Part shown: in pieces, positions 56,967 through 63,947 of the stretch | Layout: each line of letters starts with the position of its first letter | Position numbering within the stretch: the first letter of the stretch is position 1 | IMG/VR virus record: IMGVR_UViG_3300045932_000268 | Coordinates: 1 to 63,947 of that record | Strand: one strand, 5' to 3' | Origin: a virus | DNA length: 63,947 nt | Program-made: the position numbers and the translations under genes | The notes under the pieces: generated by a model | What the model saw: only the letters and a program-made list of their open reading frames with translations | Told to the model about the DNA's origin: nothing | The model's database searches: none

Positions 56967-56971
56967 CCGCA
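56943..56971. repeat. 29-bp gene-junction repeat, copy 2
   Basis: Identical to 56589-56617; covers the end of the 118-aa gene and the ATG of the 132-aa gene at 56963. The next six bases are also alike except one. Confidence 0.85.
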
Positions 56972-57361
56972 CCTGAGCCTGGACCGCAGCCCTACGTGAT
57001 CTGGTCGTTCGAACACGACGCGTGGTGGCGCCCCGGACGCATGGGCTACACGCCCGTGTTCGCTGAGGCCGGGCACTACGACGCGGCCGAGGCCCAGCAC
57101 ATCGTTCTGAACGCGAACCGCTACGCGAAAGACGTCCACGAGCAGGCGCTGCCGCTCGACGTCGCCAAGACCTACGAGGCGCTCGGGTGGCACCGCCTGG
57201 CGCCCGGCGCCTATGACGACCAGGACGGTGGTCTGCACCTCGTCGTGAGCGAAATGCTCGCCGGCTATGGGTATCCCGACACGCCGGAGAACCGGGCCAC
57301 GCTGATCAAGGCGGCGCACGTCGTCGCCGGGGATCGCCCGATCGTCAGCGTCTTGGACTAG
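56963..57361 (+). CDS. Hypothetical protein, 132 aa
   Basis: MTAPEPGPQPYVIWSFEHDA, WWRPGRMGYTPVFAEAGHYD, AAEAQHIVLNANRY is a block I know from small host-like phage proteins (YVIWSFEHDAWWRPGRxGY). Function unknown. The last gene before the large non-coding stretch. Confidence 0.7.
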   Translation: MTAPEPGPQPYVIWSFEHDAWWRPGRMGYTPVFAEAGHYDAAEAQHIVLNANRYAKDVHEQALPLDVAKTYEALGWHRLAPGAYDDQDGGLHLVVSEMLAGYGYPDTPENRATLIKAAHVVAGDRPIVSVLD

Positions 57362-57996
57362 GGTCTGCTCGTCGCAGGCGGTCATACCGAAGCGCCGATT
57401 TTCTGCACACTACACGACACACTCTGGGCGATCCGCGCGAATCTGTTCGGGAATTGACGTGAAGAATCCCGGTGGGGACGCCACTACCATTTGGGCGATC
57501 TGCGGGTTTTCCTGAGCAAATCCGCGTGGTTTCGGTCATTCAGGCGAAAGGAGCGAGGTCTCAAAAAGTCTAAGGAAATCGCCGATCGTCATTTTTTGTC
57601 TGCACATTCCATCGCACACTGCCCCCCACTGTGCACACGGCCTCGAGGAACGGGATTCGTCAGCGTCGAAAACTCTCGATGATTGTTGATCGAATTACGT
57701 GCGCGCCGGACTTTCGTTTCCCGTTCGTATGGGGGTGGCCGTGCAAACAGGCTAGCTTACTCAGCATTCTGCGCGGCTTGATCCGTTGCCGCACAAGTGT
57801 GCGATGCGAATCCTGGTTCGAGCCCTTGTGGTCTAGGTGCTGGCACCGTCACACCGCCGTGGGCGGATCGAGGACGCAATGGCGAGCACAATCGAACCAC
57901 GCTCCGTCTCGTCTCTCACCCACCCTGTGCAGGGTGGGCCTCCCGGAGGCCCACCTGAAACACGACGATATCTTGCCTATTTGCCACATTCTGTGG
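57362..57996. other. 635-bp non-coding region with palindromes and a tRNA-like fragment
   Basis: No convincing gene. CGCACA-AG-TGTGCG (57790-57803) is a hairpin. CCCACCCT/AGGGTGGG (57919-57938) and GGGCCTCC/GGAGGCCC (57936-57952) are two stems that share bases 57936-57938, so only one can form. Repeats GGGCGATCCGCG/GGGCGATCTGCG lie near 57427 and 57493. TCCTGGTTCGAGCCC (about 57811-57825) resembles part of a tRNA T-arm. Confidence 0.6.
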
Positions 57997-58026
57997 TTGA
58001 CACCCCGCAGTCGGCTTCTGTACTGT
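57997..58026 (+). promoter_or_regulatory. Promoter of the 111-aa gene
   Basis: TTGACA (57997-58002), 18-base spacer, TACTGT (58021-58026). The ATG at 58033 is seven bases from the -10 box, so the message would be leaderless. Same -10 box as the leftward promoter at 51933. Confidence 0.7.
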
Positions 58027-58032
58027 TGAGGT

Positions 58033-58368
58033 ATGCCATACACCGATCCCATCAAACAGAACGAAGCCAAGCAACGATCCCGCGCCCGTGAGATCACCGC
58101 CGGGCGCTGCATCCGTTGCCCACGCAAGAATGACCATCCTGAGATCAACGCCCGACTCTGCTCAGAGTGTCGGAAGAAAAGCTCTGCCGAGAAAAGAATC
58201 GCCCGGGTCACCCGCGCTGAGGAACTCTTGGAAGCCCGTCTTGAACTTGCCTCGTTGCGTGCACAAGTCCTTCGCAAGGCTGCGTATTCCTCGACGACCG
58301 TCCGCAGCCGCGAGATCCTCGGCACACCACCGCGTCCACATCTGAGTACCGCGAACAAGCAACGGTGA
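58033..58368 (+). CDS. Zinc-binding basic protein, 111 aa
   Basis: TAGRCIRCPRKNDHPEINAR, then LCSECRKKSSAEKR gives two CxxC pairs 16 residues apart, with basic flanks, as in small HNH-like or DNA-binding proteins. The C-terminal half is helical (EELLEARLELASLRAQVLRK). Leaderless start. It precedes the integrase-domain paralogue by 16 bases and could be its partner. Confidence 0.6.
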   Translation: MPYTDPIKQNEAKQRSRAREITAGRCIRCPRKNDHPEINARLCSECRKKSSAEKRIARVTRAEELLEARLELASLRAQVLRKAAYSSTTVRSREILGTPPRPHLSTANKQR

Positions 58369-58384
58369 CTCCACTCACTCCAAA

Positions 58385-58789
58385 ATGGGTATCTACATTC
58401 GTCCCAAATCGCCCTACTACTGGATGTATCTCTCATGCCCTGGACAGCGCAGCCTTCGCCGCTCCACGGGCATTCTCATCGACGCTCTGACTCAGGCGGA
58501 TCGACAGCAGCAACGACGCATCGCCGTGGAGGTCTACCGTCGCACCGTCAATCAGTTCTCAACCCAACAGGAGCCACCTCCCATGACCCTCCAGGACGTG
58601 CTCAGCCAGCTCTCGGCGGCCCAGCAGGCCCTGCGCCATTCCTCCGCCGCCTTCGACACCGCTATCGCAGGCCTGCGGCAGACGCTCGACGCCGTGGCCC
58701 ACGCCAATCACGCACAAGGCGAAGCGATGGATGCCGTCATCCTCGCGACCGAGGAGGCGTTGCGGCTGTATCACGCCAAGGAACAGTGA
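58385..58789 (+). CDS. Stand-alone integrase arm-domain paralogue with coiled-coil tail, 134 aa
   Basis: Residues 1-40 match the integrase N-terminus at 21 of 40 positions without gaps (RPKSPYYWMYLSCPG versus RPHSPFWWMYLARPG; LRRSTG versus LRKSTG). After residue 65 the similarity stops; a helical tail (LQDVLSQLSAAQQALRHSSA) follows. There is no catalytic domain. It might bind the integrase arm sites to regulate or block recombination. Confidence 0.7.
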   Translation: MGIYIRPKSPYYWMYLSCPGQRSLRRSTGILIDALTQADRQQQRRIAVEVYRRTVNQFSTQQEPPPMTLQDVLSQLSAAQQALRHSSAAFDTAIAGLRQTLDAVAHANHAQGEAMDAVILATEEALRLYHAKEQ

Positions 58790-58853
58790 CCGAAGATGTT
58801 GATCGCAATCAAACCGGCCACCGGACCCGGTCCGCTACGCTACCCGTATCCTG

Positions 58854-59093
58854 ATGAGTGTCTATACGGACCTCGTGAAGCTCGGTGTCACTGAAGACAC
58901 CGCCCGCGCCCTTGCGGAAGTGGTTGCTCGCCCGCAGCCGGTCACCACGGACTATCTCGACAAGCGCCTCGCGGAACTGGAAGCGCGGCTGCTGCGCCAC
59001 ACGACGACGGTGCTGCTCGGCGTCACCGGCATCTTTGCGTTCTTTGTCGTCGCTAGTAGCGCGTGGCTTGGCTGGCTGATCGCCACGCGCTAA
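58854..59093 (+). CDS. Coiled-coil membrane protein, 79 aa
   Basis: DYLDKRLAELEARLLRHTTT coiled coil, then a TM helix (VLLGVTGIFAFFVVASSAWL). The order matches the 88-aa protein at 38962-39228 (coiled coil then TM). DUF1640-like architecture. ATG at 58854. Confidence 0.65.
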   Translation: MSVYTDLVKLGVTEDTARALAEVVARPQPVTTDYLDKRLAELEARLLRHTTTVLLGVTGIFAFFVVASSAWLGWLIATR

Positions 59094-59130
59094 CCCATTA
59101 CCCATCAGGACGAACTCTCAAGGAGTCCGC

Positions 59131-59370
59131 ATGCCCACACCCACCCCTGCGACATCGAAACTGTTTCCGGATCCGCCGCCCCTGCAGTACCACTGGGGCT
59201 GGGACTACTACGAAGACGATGGCAGCCTCGCGGGCAAATTCCACCCCGGCTACCTGACGATGATCTGCTACTGGATCTTTATCGGGTTGCCCGGTCTGCT
59301 CTTCGTCGCCGGGGTGCTGATCTACACGCTGATCTTCTGGGGATCGCTGTTCTGGCGATTGGGATCGTAA
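59131..59370 (+). CDS. Membrane protein, 79 aa, holin candidate
   Basis: N-terminal half is polar/aromatic (LQYHWGWDYYEDDGSLAGKF); the C-terminal 38 residues are hydrophobic (MICYWIFIGLPGLLFVAGVL, then IYTLIFWGSLFWRLGS), one long or two TM helices split at GLPG. Convergent with the transglycosylase gene, eight bases apart. A holin or membrane-anchored factor is possible but unproven. Confidence 0.55.
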   Translation: MPTPTPATSKLFPDPPPLQYHWGWDYYEDDGSLAGKFHPGYLTMICYWIFIGLPGLLFVAGVLIYTLIFWGSLFWRLGS

Positions 59371-59378
59371 GCGACCGG

Positions 59379-61904
59379 TTACGGAGGCGTGGCTGGTGCA
59401 CCGAGCGGCGCCGGCTGCGCCTGCACGCGAGGGACGACGGGTGGCGTCTCACGCTGCGCTTCAATCTCGTTCAGGTCTCGCGTCAGTTGCAGCCCCAACG
59501 TCATGGCCAATGGGCGGTTGCCCCGTGACACCGCGCCGGCAAACCGCCGCCAGGTTTTGAATCCCTCCGGATGCGTCATGAGCTGGGACAGCGCCCAGAA
59601 GCTCCCGCCCGTGCCCGCACTGTAGGGCCAACTGATCCAGTTCCCCAGCGGCCCGAGAAATGGGGCCATGATCGTGCCATTGACGCCCGCCGCCATCAGT
59701 CCCTGCGTGATCGTGGCGCCCTGCGCCGGGGCAATCAGTTTGCCTTCGGCCACGACCTGCATCAGATCATCGAAGGCCTGCGGTCCGAACAGCGTGTCGA
59801 TCTTTTCGCGGCCGAGGCGCTCTAAGGCTTTCTCAAAGGCGTTGACTTGGAGATGCGGCGTAATGGCGGGCCGGAGGGTGCCATGCGTGGCCAGCCGCGA
59901 GGCGACTTGTGACCCGCTCAGCATCTCCCCACGTGTGGACTCCTCGAAGAGATCCTGCATGATGCGCGCTTGCACGGCTTGCCATTGTTGGGGTTGCAAC
60001 AACCCACGGACGGAGCTGATCTCCGCAATATCCATCCCCCGGATCATGTCCGGCACTCGTTCCGCCCCGGCGGTCTCGACCAGTTTCTTGATGAAGGCCT
60101 CGTTGAACACTTCCGCATCGGCGCGGAAGGCATTGGCGGCGCGCACGTCGGCCTCGAGTCCGGGAATGCCTGAGCTCCGGGCCGCCTCGATCATGGCGTT
60201 GTCGGTTTCCTCGACGAGTTGCTTGGCAATGCCCGCCGCCTTGCCCGGCAACAGATCTCCGTGCGAGCGCACGATCTTCAACAGGTCACTGCGGGCATCC
60301 TGATAGACCCCGAAGGGCAACCGCTTCGGGGATCGAATGATAGTTTCCAGGAGATCCGCGGATCGTTTCAGTTCGGTCGGTGAGATCAGTTGCGCTTCGT
60401 CCCGGATCCGGCGTAGCAGCCCAATAGCGACTTTCTTGAGCGGCGTGCTCGAGGCAAACGCCGGCCCAACGGTCTGTGTGACGAGCTTCCGCACGGGCAC
60501 CGTCAGCGGTTGCCCTTGCGGTCCCACCAGCAGTGACGGCTGCTGCGTGACCTGTGGTACCCGAATGCGGTGCGTTTGCACCTGCTGATCAATGGCGCCA
60601 TACATCGCGCGCAGCGTGGCCTGCACCTGATCCCGCGCTTGCGTCAACCCCCGTTCGACGAGCATCCCGATGTCGCGCGACGGCAACGCGCCACCCTGGT
60701 TGAGGCGCTGCACGATCCGGTCACCCATGCCCTGCAAGGCCTGCTGCTGGATCATCCTGAATTGCTGGAATCGGCTGGACCCGGTGACGGTGCGCTCTGT
60801 CAGGCGCTCGAGGAACCGCATCGGGGTCGAGCCGGTGCGTTCTCCATAGGTCTTAGGTACCCCCACAATCGTCCGTTGGGACGGCAGAAACTTGAAGGCC
60901 TTGAGCAGATTCGGCCCGAAGGTGCCGGTCAGTTCCCCGGTGGCCGTGGACCAGTCGCCGCTCTGCTGGCCTTTCTCGATGATCTCCGCGGCGGCGGGGC
61001 CCAGAAACGGGATCACCGTGCCCGCGCCGTGCAGGATCACATCGCCCCAGCGCCCCTCGTCGTAGGCCTGCTTCGCCTGGACGGCTTGATTCCAGTGCGC
61101 TTGGAGGCCTCCCTTGAGCAGCTCCGCCGCCATGGGAGCGAGCGGGCCACCGGGGAGGCTCCGGGCCACTCGTTCCTGCGGCGTCAGTCGGGCGAGCGCC
61201 TCCGGGCGGTTCTCCTCGATCAGCCGCTGCCCCATGGCGAGGACGCCCTGCGCGGGCTCGACTACGCCCGTGCGCCACGCGCCTTCGGCGAAGCCGCTGA
61301 CGAGTCCCGTCGCTGGTTCTGGCTCGAGGCCGGTCGGTGGCTTGTAGCGCGCGTAGTCCACCGGGGGCCCTTGGCCACGGCCGGGGATCCGGTACGGGGC
61401 GAAGCCCGGCCCCGGTCCCGCCCCCGTCCCGCGGCCCCGGGCAGGGGGCACAAGGTCCGTCTCCTGACTCGGGAAGCGCGTCAGGTACTGCCGATAGAGA
61501 CGCATGACGGCCGGGACATAGGCCTGCGTTTCGGCAAACGGCGGAATGCCACCGTGCTTGTCCACGGCCCCCTCCCCGGCGTTGTAGGCGGCGAGGGTCT
61601 TCTCCCAGTCGTTCTGATAGCGGTCCAGCAGAAAGCGGAGATGCGCCACGCCGGCTTGGACGTTCTGCACGATGTCGGTGGGATCTTTCCCGTAACGCCG
61701 GGCGGTGTCCGGCATGAGCTGCATCAGTCCGATGGCGCCCTTCGGGGACCGGGCATTGACATCGAACTTGGATTCCCGATCCGTCACCGCCAGCGCGAGG
61801 GCGATCGGCACCTTGACTTTGGTGGCTTCGCTGCCGATCAGCTCTTCGTACGTGACGGGCGTCGGTGCGGTCGGCTCGGGCGCCGGTCCGGTCTGGCGCG
61901 GCAT
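59379..61904 (-). CDS. Virion-associated lytic transglycosylase / ejection protein, 841 aa
   Basis: The SLT domain is at about residues 18-135: catalytic Glu 44 in RESKFDVNARSPKG, GLMQLMP at 59-65, and AYNAGEGAVDKHGG. The remaining 700 residues are helical with hydrophobic patches (GTFGPNLLKAFKFLPSQRTI). It is the last gene of the late block, after the 654-aa protein, like T7 gp16 or other virion transglycosylases that open the wall during DNA entry. Confidence 0.9.
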   Translation of the reverse strand: MPRQTGPAPEPTAPTPVTYEELIGSEATKVKVPIALALAVTDRESKFDVNARSPKGAIGLMQLMPDTARRYGKDPTDIVQNVQAGVAHLRFLLDRYQNDWEKTLAAYNAGEGAVDKHGGIPPFAETQAYVPAVMRLYRQYLTRFPSQETDLVPPARGRGTGAGPGPGFAPYRIPGRGQGPPVDYARYKPPTGLEPEPATGLVSGFAEGAWRTGVVEPAQGVLAMGQRLIEENRPEALARLTPQERVARSLPGGPLAPMAAELLKGGLQAHWNQAVQAKQAYDEGRWGDVILHGAGTVIPFLGPAAAEIIEKGQQSGDWSTATGELTGTFGPNLLKAFKFLPSQRTIVGVPKTYGERTGSTPMRFLERLTERTVTGSSRFQQFRMIQQQALQGMGDRIVQRLNQGGALPSRDIGMLVERGLTQARDQVQATLRAMYGAIDQQVQTHRIRVPQVTQQPSLLVGPQGQPLTVPVRKLVTQTVGPAFASSTPLKKVAIGLLRRIRDEAQLISPTELKRSADLLETIIRSPKRLPFGVYQDARSDLLKIVRSHGDLLPGKAAGIAKQLVEETDNAMIEAARSSGIPGLEADVRAANAFRADAEVFNEAFIKKLVETAGAERVPDMIRGMDIAEISSVRGLLQPQQWQAVQARIMQDLFEESTRGEMLSGSQVASRLATHGTLRPAITPHLQVNAFEKALERLGREKIDTLFGPQAFDDLMQVVAEGKLIAPAQGATITQGLMAAGVNGTIMAPFLGPLGNWISWPYSAGTGGSFWALSQLMTHPEGFKTWRRFAGAVSRGNRPLAMTLGLQLTRDLNEIEAQRETPPVVPRVQAQPAPLGAPATPP

Positions 61905-61908
61905 CGTC

Positions 61909-63873
61909 TCACCTCGGCACGGTCACGATGTTGCCGTTGGCGTCCCGGGTGAGGCCGGGGACCACGCCCTGCGATCCAGTGCCCCCGCCGCCTGGCGTCG
62001 TGGTGTTGGGCGTCTGCGGCGGCGCTGGTGTCTCGTAGAGCGTGATCGGGCGCGTCACGAAGTTGACGTTCAGTCCGTACTCCTTCGCGAAGTCCTCGAA
62101 CTCCTGCCGAATGCCGGCCGCTGACGCAATCTGATTCTGCGCGAAGCCCTCAGCCAGATTGACGTATTGCTCCAGCACCTCGTCCGGCACCGATAGCCCG
62201 CCCTGACTGATCTTCGTCCACAACCCTTCCAGTTGCTGGCGCAGGGCCAAGCCGTACTCCGACCGGGCGAATTCCGACACCATCACGACGGAATACGGGT
62301 CCAGGATCTTGTTGAACGTGGTAATCAACGCAATCCCGCCGGGCGCCCGCGCCCCCTTCTTCAACGCATCAAACGCGGTCTTCATGTTCAGGAACTGCGT
62401 CTTGACCGTCTGCGCCGCTTGCGTCTCCCGGTTGAAGTCATTGCGCAACAGGCGGCTCTGGGTCACGACTTGGTTCGCGTTCAGCTCCCCCTTCCGCGAT
62501 TCGGCGCGTTGCCGCTCGGCTTCCAATTCCTTGGCGGCGAAGATGTAGGCCTGCGCTTTCTGCTCCTTGGTCGCTTGGGTGGGATCACCGCCGCCCCGAG
62601 CCAGGATCTCCTGCGCCCGGGCTTCCAACGCCGGCGCCGCGTTCGGATCTTGCGCGATCCGCGTGAGCCGCGTGTGATCCTCCAAGGCCTTGTCCATCAG
62701 CGTCCGTTGTTCGGTGGGATCGGGATCACGGCCGTTGGTCTGACGAAAGTTCGCCAGATCCGTTTCGTAGAGGGACCGCGCACTGAGGGTGCGCTCCGCC
62801 TCGGTGGGCGCCGGGAACCCGGCGAGCCGCTTGGCTTCCTCCATCGTCTTGGCTTGACCGGTTTCCAAGAACTGCTGCGCAGCCGCCATCCGGCCCGCCA
62901 ACGTGGCCTGCGTCGTCGCCGCCGTCTCTTGCGCTTGCGTTTGCAGGCGGCGCTGTTGCCGCTGGGCCGCCGTCGTCCACAGCCGCGGGCGCGGTGTCAC
63001 CGCTGCCAGCGGGGGGAACGTGGCCTGCGTAGCGGGGGCGGCCGTGCCCGGTTCGAGTCCCCGTGGAAATTCCGGGAAGAGATCGAGCTGCGCTTCCCCG
63101 GGGCCGGCAAAGGGCGATTGACCGGCGGCGAGGCGCTGCTGGGCAAAGGCGCTGGCCTTGTCGGCAATGGCTTTCGGGATCGGCTGATCGTCCGGCAGAT
63201 TCAGGAGCGTCTGCACGTCCTCGGCGGTCAGCGTCGGCACCAGGGTCGGGATCTCGGTTTCCCCCTGACCGAAATCGACGCCGATGGACAGTTCGCTCGA
63301 CACCCCACCATCGGGGCGGCGCAGGGCACCCAAAAAGCCTTCGCCCTTCGGCGTGCCATCGGCGCGGACGCCCCATGGCGTGGCGGGTGCCGGCGCAGCG
63401 GGTTGGGCCGACGCCTGATCGGCGGCCTGAGCCGGGGCCATGTTGGGGCGCGGGACGAGGTGGCCAGCCGACCACTGTGACATCACGTCCGGTTCTGCTT
63501 GGCGCTTGCCACCGTATCCGCTGAACGCCCGGTGTGCTCCTTGGAGCAGGGGCGCAAGATTCTCCGGATCCCCTAACGCATCCATGACCGACTGCGTGGC
63601 GGCACTACGGGCTGGGCGTCGTCCTCCGCGCGTTTTCCGTGGGGCGAAGAGGCCTTCCGGATCCGTGAGCATCCGGGAAATCAGCACGTTGCCGTAATCC
63701 GGATCGAGCGTCTGATTTTCGACGCCCTGCACCAGGAAATTGAAGAGTTGTTTCTGGCCCTCCATTTCCTGTTGTTCGCCCAGCAAGGCTTCGCGGCGTT
63801 GCTGCTGCTGCTGCTCAAGCCAACTGCCGCCAAAGCCCCGGAGGAGGCCCGCGAAAAAGCTGTTGCCTTCCAT
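61909..63873 (-). CDS. Putative ejection protein, 654 aa
   Basis: Start at 63873 (MEGNSFFAGLLRGFGGSWLE). Early helices rich in Gln (QQQQQRREALLGEQQEMEGQ); residues about 175-250 (FLGALRRPDGGVSSELSIGV, TEIPTLVPTLTAEDVQTLLN) form a module found in other phage internal proteins; long helices follow. It lies between the 249-aa and 841-aa proteins, so it is the middle member of the ejection set (T7 gp15-like by position). Confidence 0.65.
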   Translation of the reverse strand: MEGNSFFAGLLRGFGGSWLEQQQQQRREALLGEQQEMEGQKQLFNFLVQGVENQTLDPDYGNVLISRMLTDPEGLFAPRKTRGGRRPARSAATQSVMDALGDPENLAPLLQGAHRAFSGYGGKRQAEPDVMSQWSAGHLVPRPNMAPAQAADQASAQPAAPAPATPWGVRADGTPKGEGFLGALRRPDGGVSSELSIGVDFGQGETEIPTLVPTLTAEDVQTLLNLPDDQPIPKAIADKASAFAQQRLAAGQSPFAGPGEAQLDLFPEFPRGLEPGTAAPATQATFPPLAAVTPRPRLWTTAAQRQQRRLQTQAQETAATTQATLAGRMAAAQQFLETGQAKTMEEAKRLAGFPAPTEAERTLSARSLYETDLANFRQTNGRDPDPTEQRTLMDKALEDHTRLTRIAQDPNAAPALEARAQEILARGGGDPTQATKEQKAQAYIFAAKELEAERQRAESRKGELNANQVVTQSRLLRNDFNRETQAAQTVKTQFLNMKTAFDALKKGARAPGGIALITTFNKILDPYSVVMVSEFARSEYGLALRQQLEGLWTKISQGGLSVPDEVLEQYVNLAEGFAQNQIASAAGIRQEFEDFAKEYGLNVNFVTRPITLYETPAPPQTPNTTTPGGGGTGSQGVVPGLTRDANGNIVTVPR

Positions 63874-63947
63874 CGTCGTGCGACTCTAGAAGCCGAGATG
63901 GAGGCTCTGCGTCTGCCACGGGGGCGGATCCCAGATGCCGCCGCCCC
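63821..63947. repeat. Terminal direct repeat, copy 2 (circle junction)
   Basis: Identical to bases 1-127. See copy 1. It contains the whole start of the 654-aa gene and the end of the 249-aa gene's downstream spacer. The unique circular length is therefore about 63,820 bp. Confidence 0.95.

Noticed and set aside
57491-57682. 63-aa plus-strand frame in the non-coding zone
   Set aside because: No ribosome site, no promoter, no similarity; composition is mixed and likely chance.
57795-57865. A complete tRNA gene
   Set aside because: Only a T-arm-like piece is present; no matching acceptor, D or anticodon stems could be drawn.
1-63947. CRISPR arrays, insertion sequences and transposases
   Set aside because: I saw no regular spacer-repeat pattern and no transposase-like frame; the only repeats are those listed.

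Overview
The window is almost certainly one complete circular (or circularly permuted) tailed-phage genome. Its first 127 bases (1-127) are repeated exactly at its end (63821-63947), so the unique length is about 63,820 bp. The sequence is very GC-rich, genes are packed with many ATGA/TAATG overlaps, and nearly all coding falls into a few long same-strand blocks. A portal, large terminase, scaffold, major capsid protein, connector-like proteins, a putative nozzle, a tail protein with an S74 chaperone and a candidate three-gene ejection set identify a dsDNA Caudoviricetes virus with podovirus-like morphology. A tyrosine integrase, an excisionase-like protein and repressor-like proteins indicate a temperate life style. 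The 127-base overlap looks like a long assembly k-mer, so this is probably a metagenome-assembled genome. The host is unknown. Several regulatory genes look leaderless, with the start codon 6-7 nt after a -10 box, which would fit a high-GC host that tolerates leaderless mRNAs.

Layout. (1) Late block, minus strand, from about 32.3 kb down to 1 and, through the circle junction, from 63.87 kb down to 59.38 kb. In transcription order: RHH-like protein, HEXXH protein, MT-A70 methyltransferase beside a possible PD-(D/E)XK protein, candidate small terminase, large terminase, zinc-ribbon proteins, portal, small proteins, an intrinsic terminator, scaffold, capsid, connectors, two lectin-like paralogues, Ig-like/repeat tail proteins, a 1312-aa putative nozzle, the 1058-aa S74 tail protein, and the ejection set ending in an 841-aa lytic transglycosylase. 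A plus-strand MazE/MazF-type toxin-antitoxin pair is inserted at 25.1-25.7 kb between terminase and portal genes. (2) Early block 1, plus strand, 32.57-40.13 kb: about twenty small genes, including a sliding-clamp-like protein, a DUF3560 protein and several zinc-binding or membrane microproteins, with intercistronic hairpins, a recurrent CCGTATA(C/A)T promoter core and very many GAGCTC palindromes. (3) Replication/recombination block, minus strand, 51.9-40.1 kb: HTH protein, excisionase-like protein, RuvC-like resolvase, two RecB/Cas4-like nucleases, a RecT annealing protein with an SSB-like C-terminal tip, a Rad50/SMC-like ATPase, HNH nuclease, primase-helicase fusion and a LuxR-type regulator. 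A GTGACA/TGTCAC repeat cluster at 41.14-41.38 kb is an origin candidate. (4) Lysogeny and accessory block, plus strand, 52.1-59.4 kb: repressor-like gene, integrase, host-like accessory genes, a 0.67-kb non-coding stretch with palindromes, and a protein resembling only the N-terminal DNA-binding part of the integrase.

The genes read as a temperate phage that relies on the host polymerase. It supplies its own helicase-primase, clamp-like factor and annealing/nuclease recombination set, and may replicate through recombination. No DNA polymerase, separate SSB or conventional endolysin is recognisable. The two paralogous 2-TM proteins and other small TM proteins are the only lysis candidates, apart from the virion transglycosylase.
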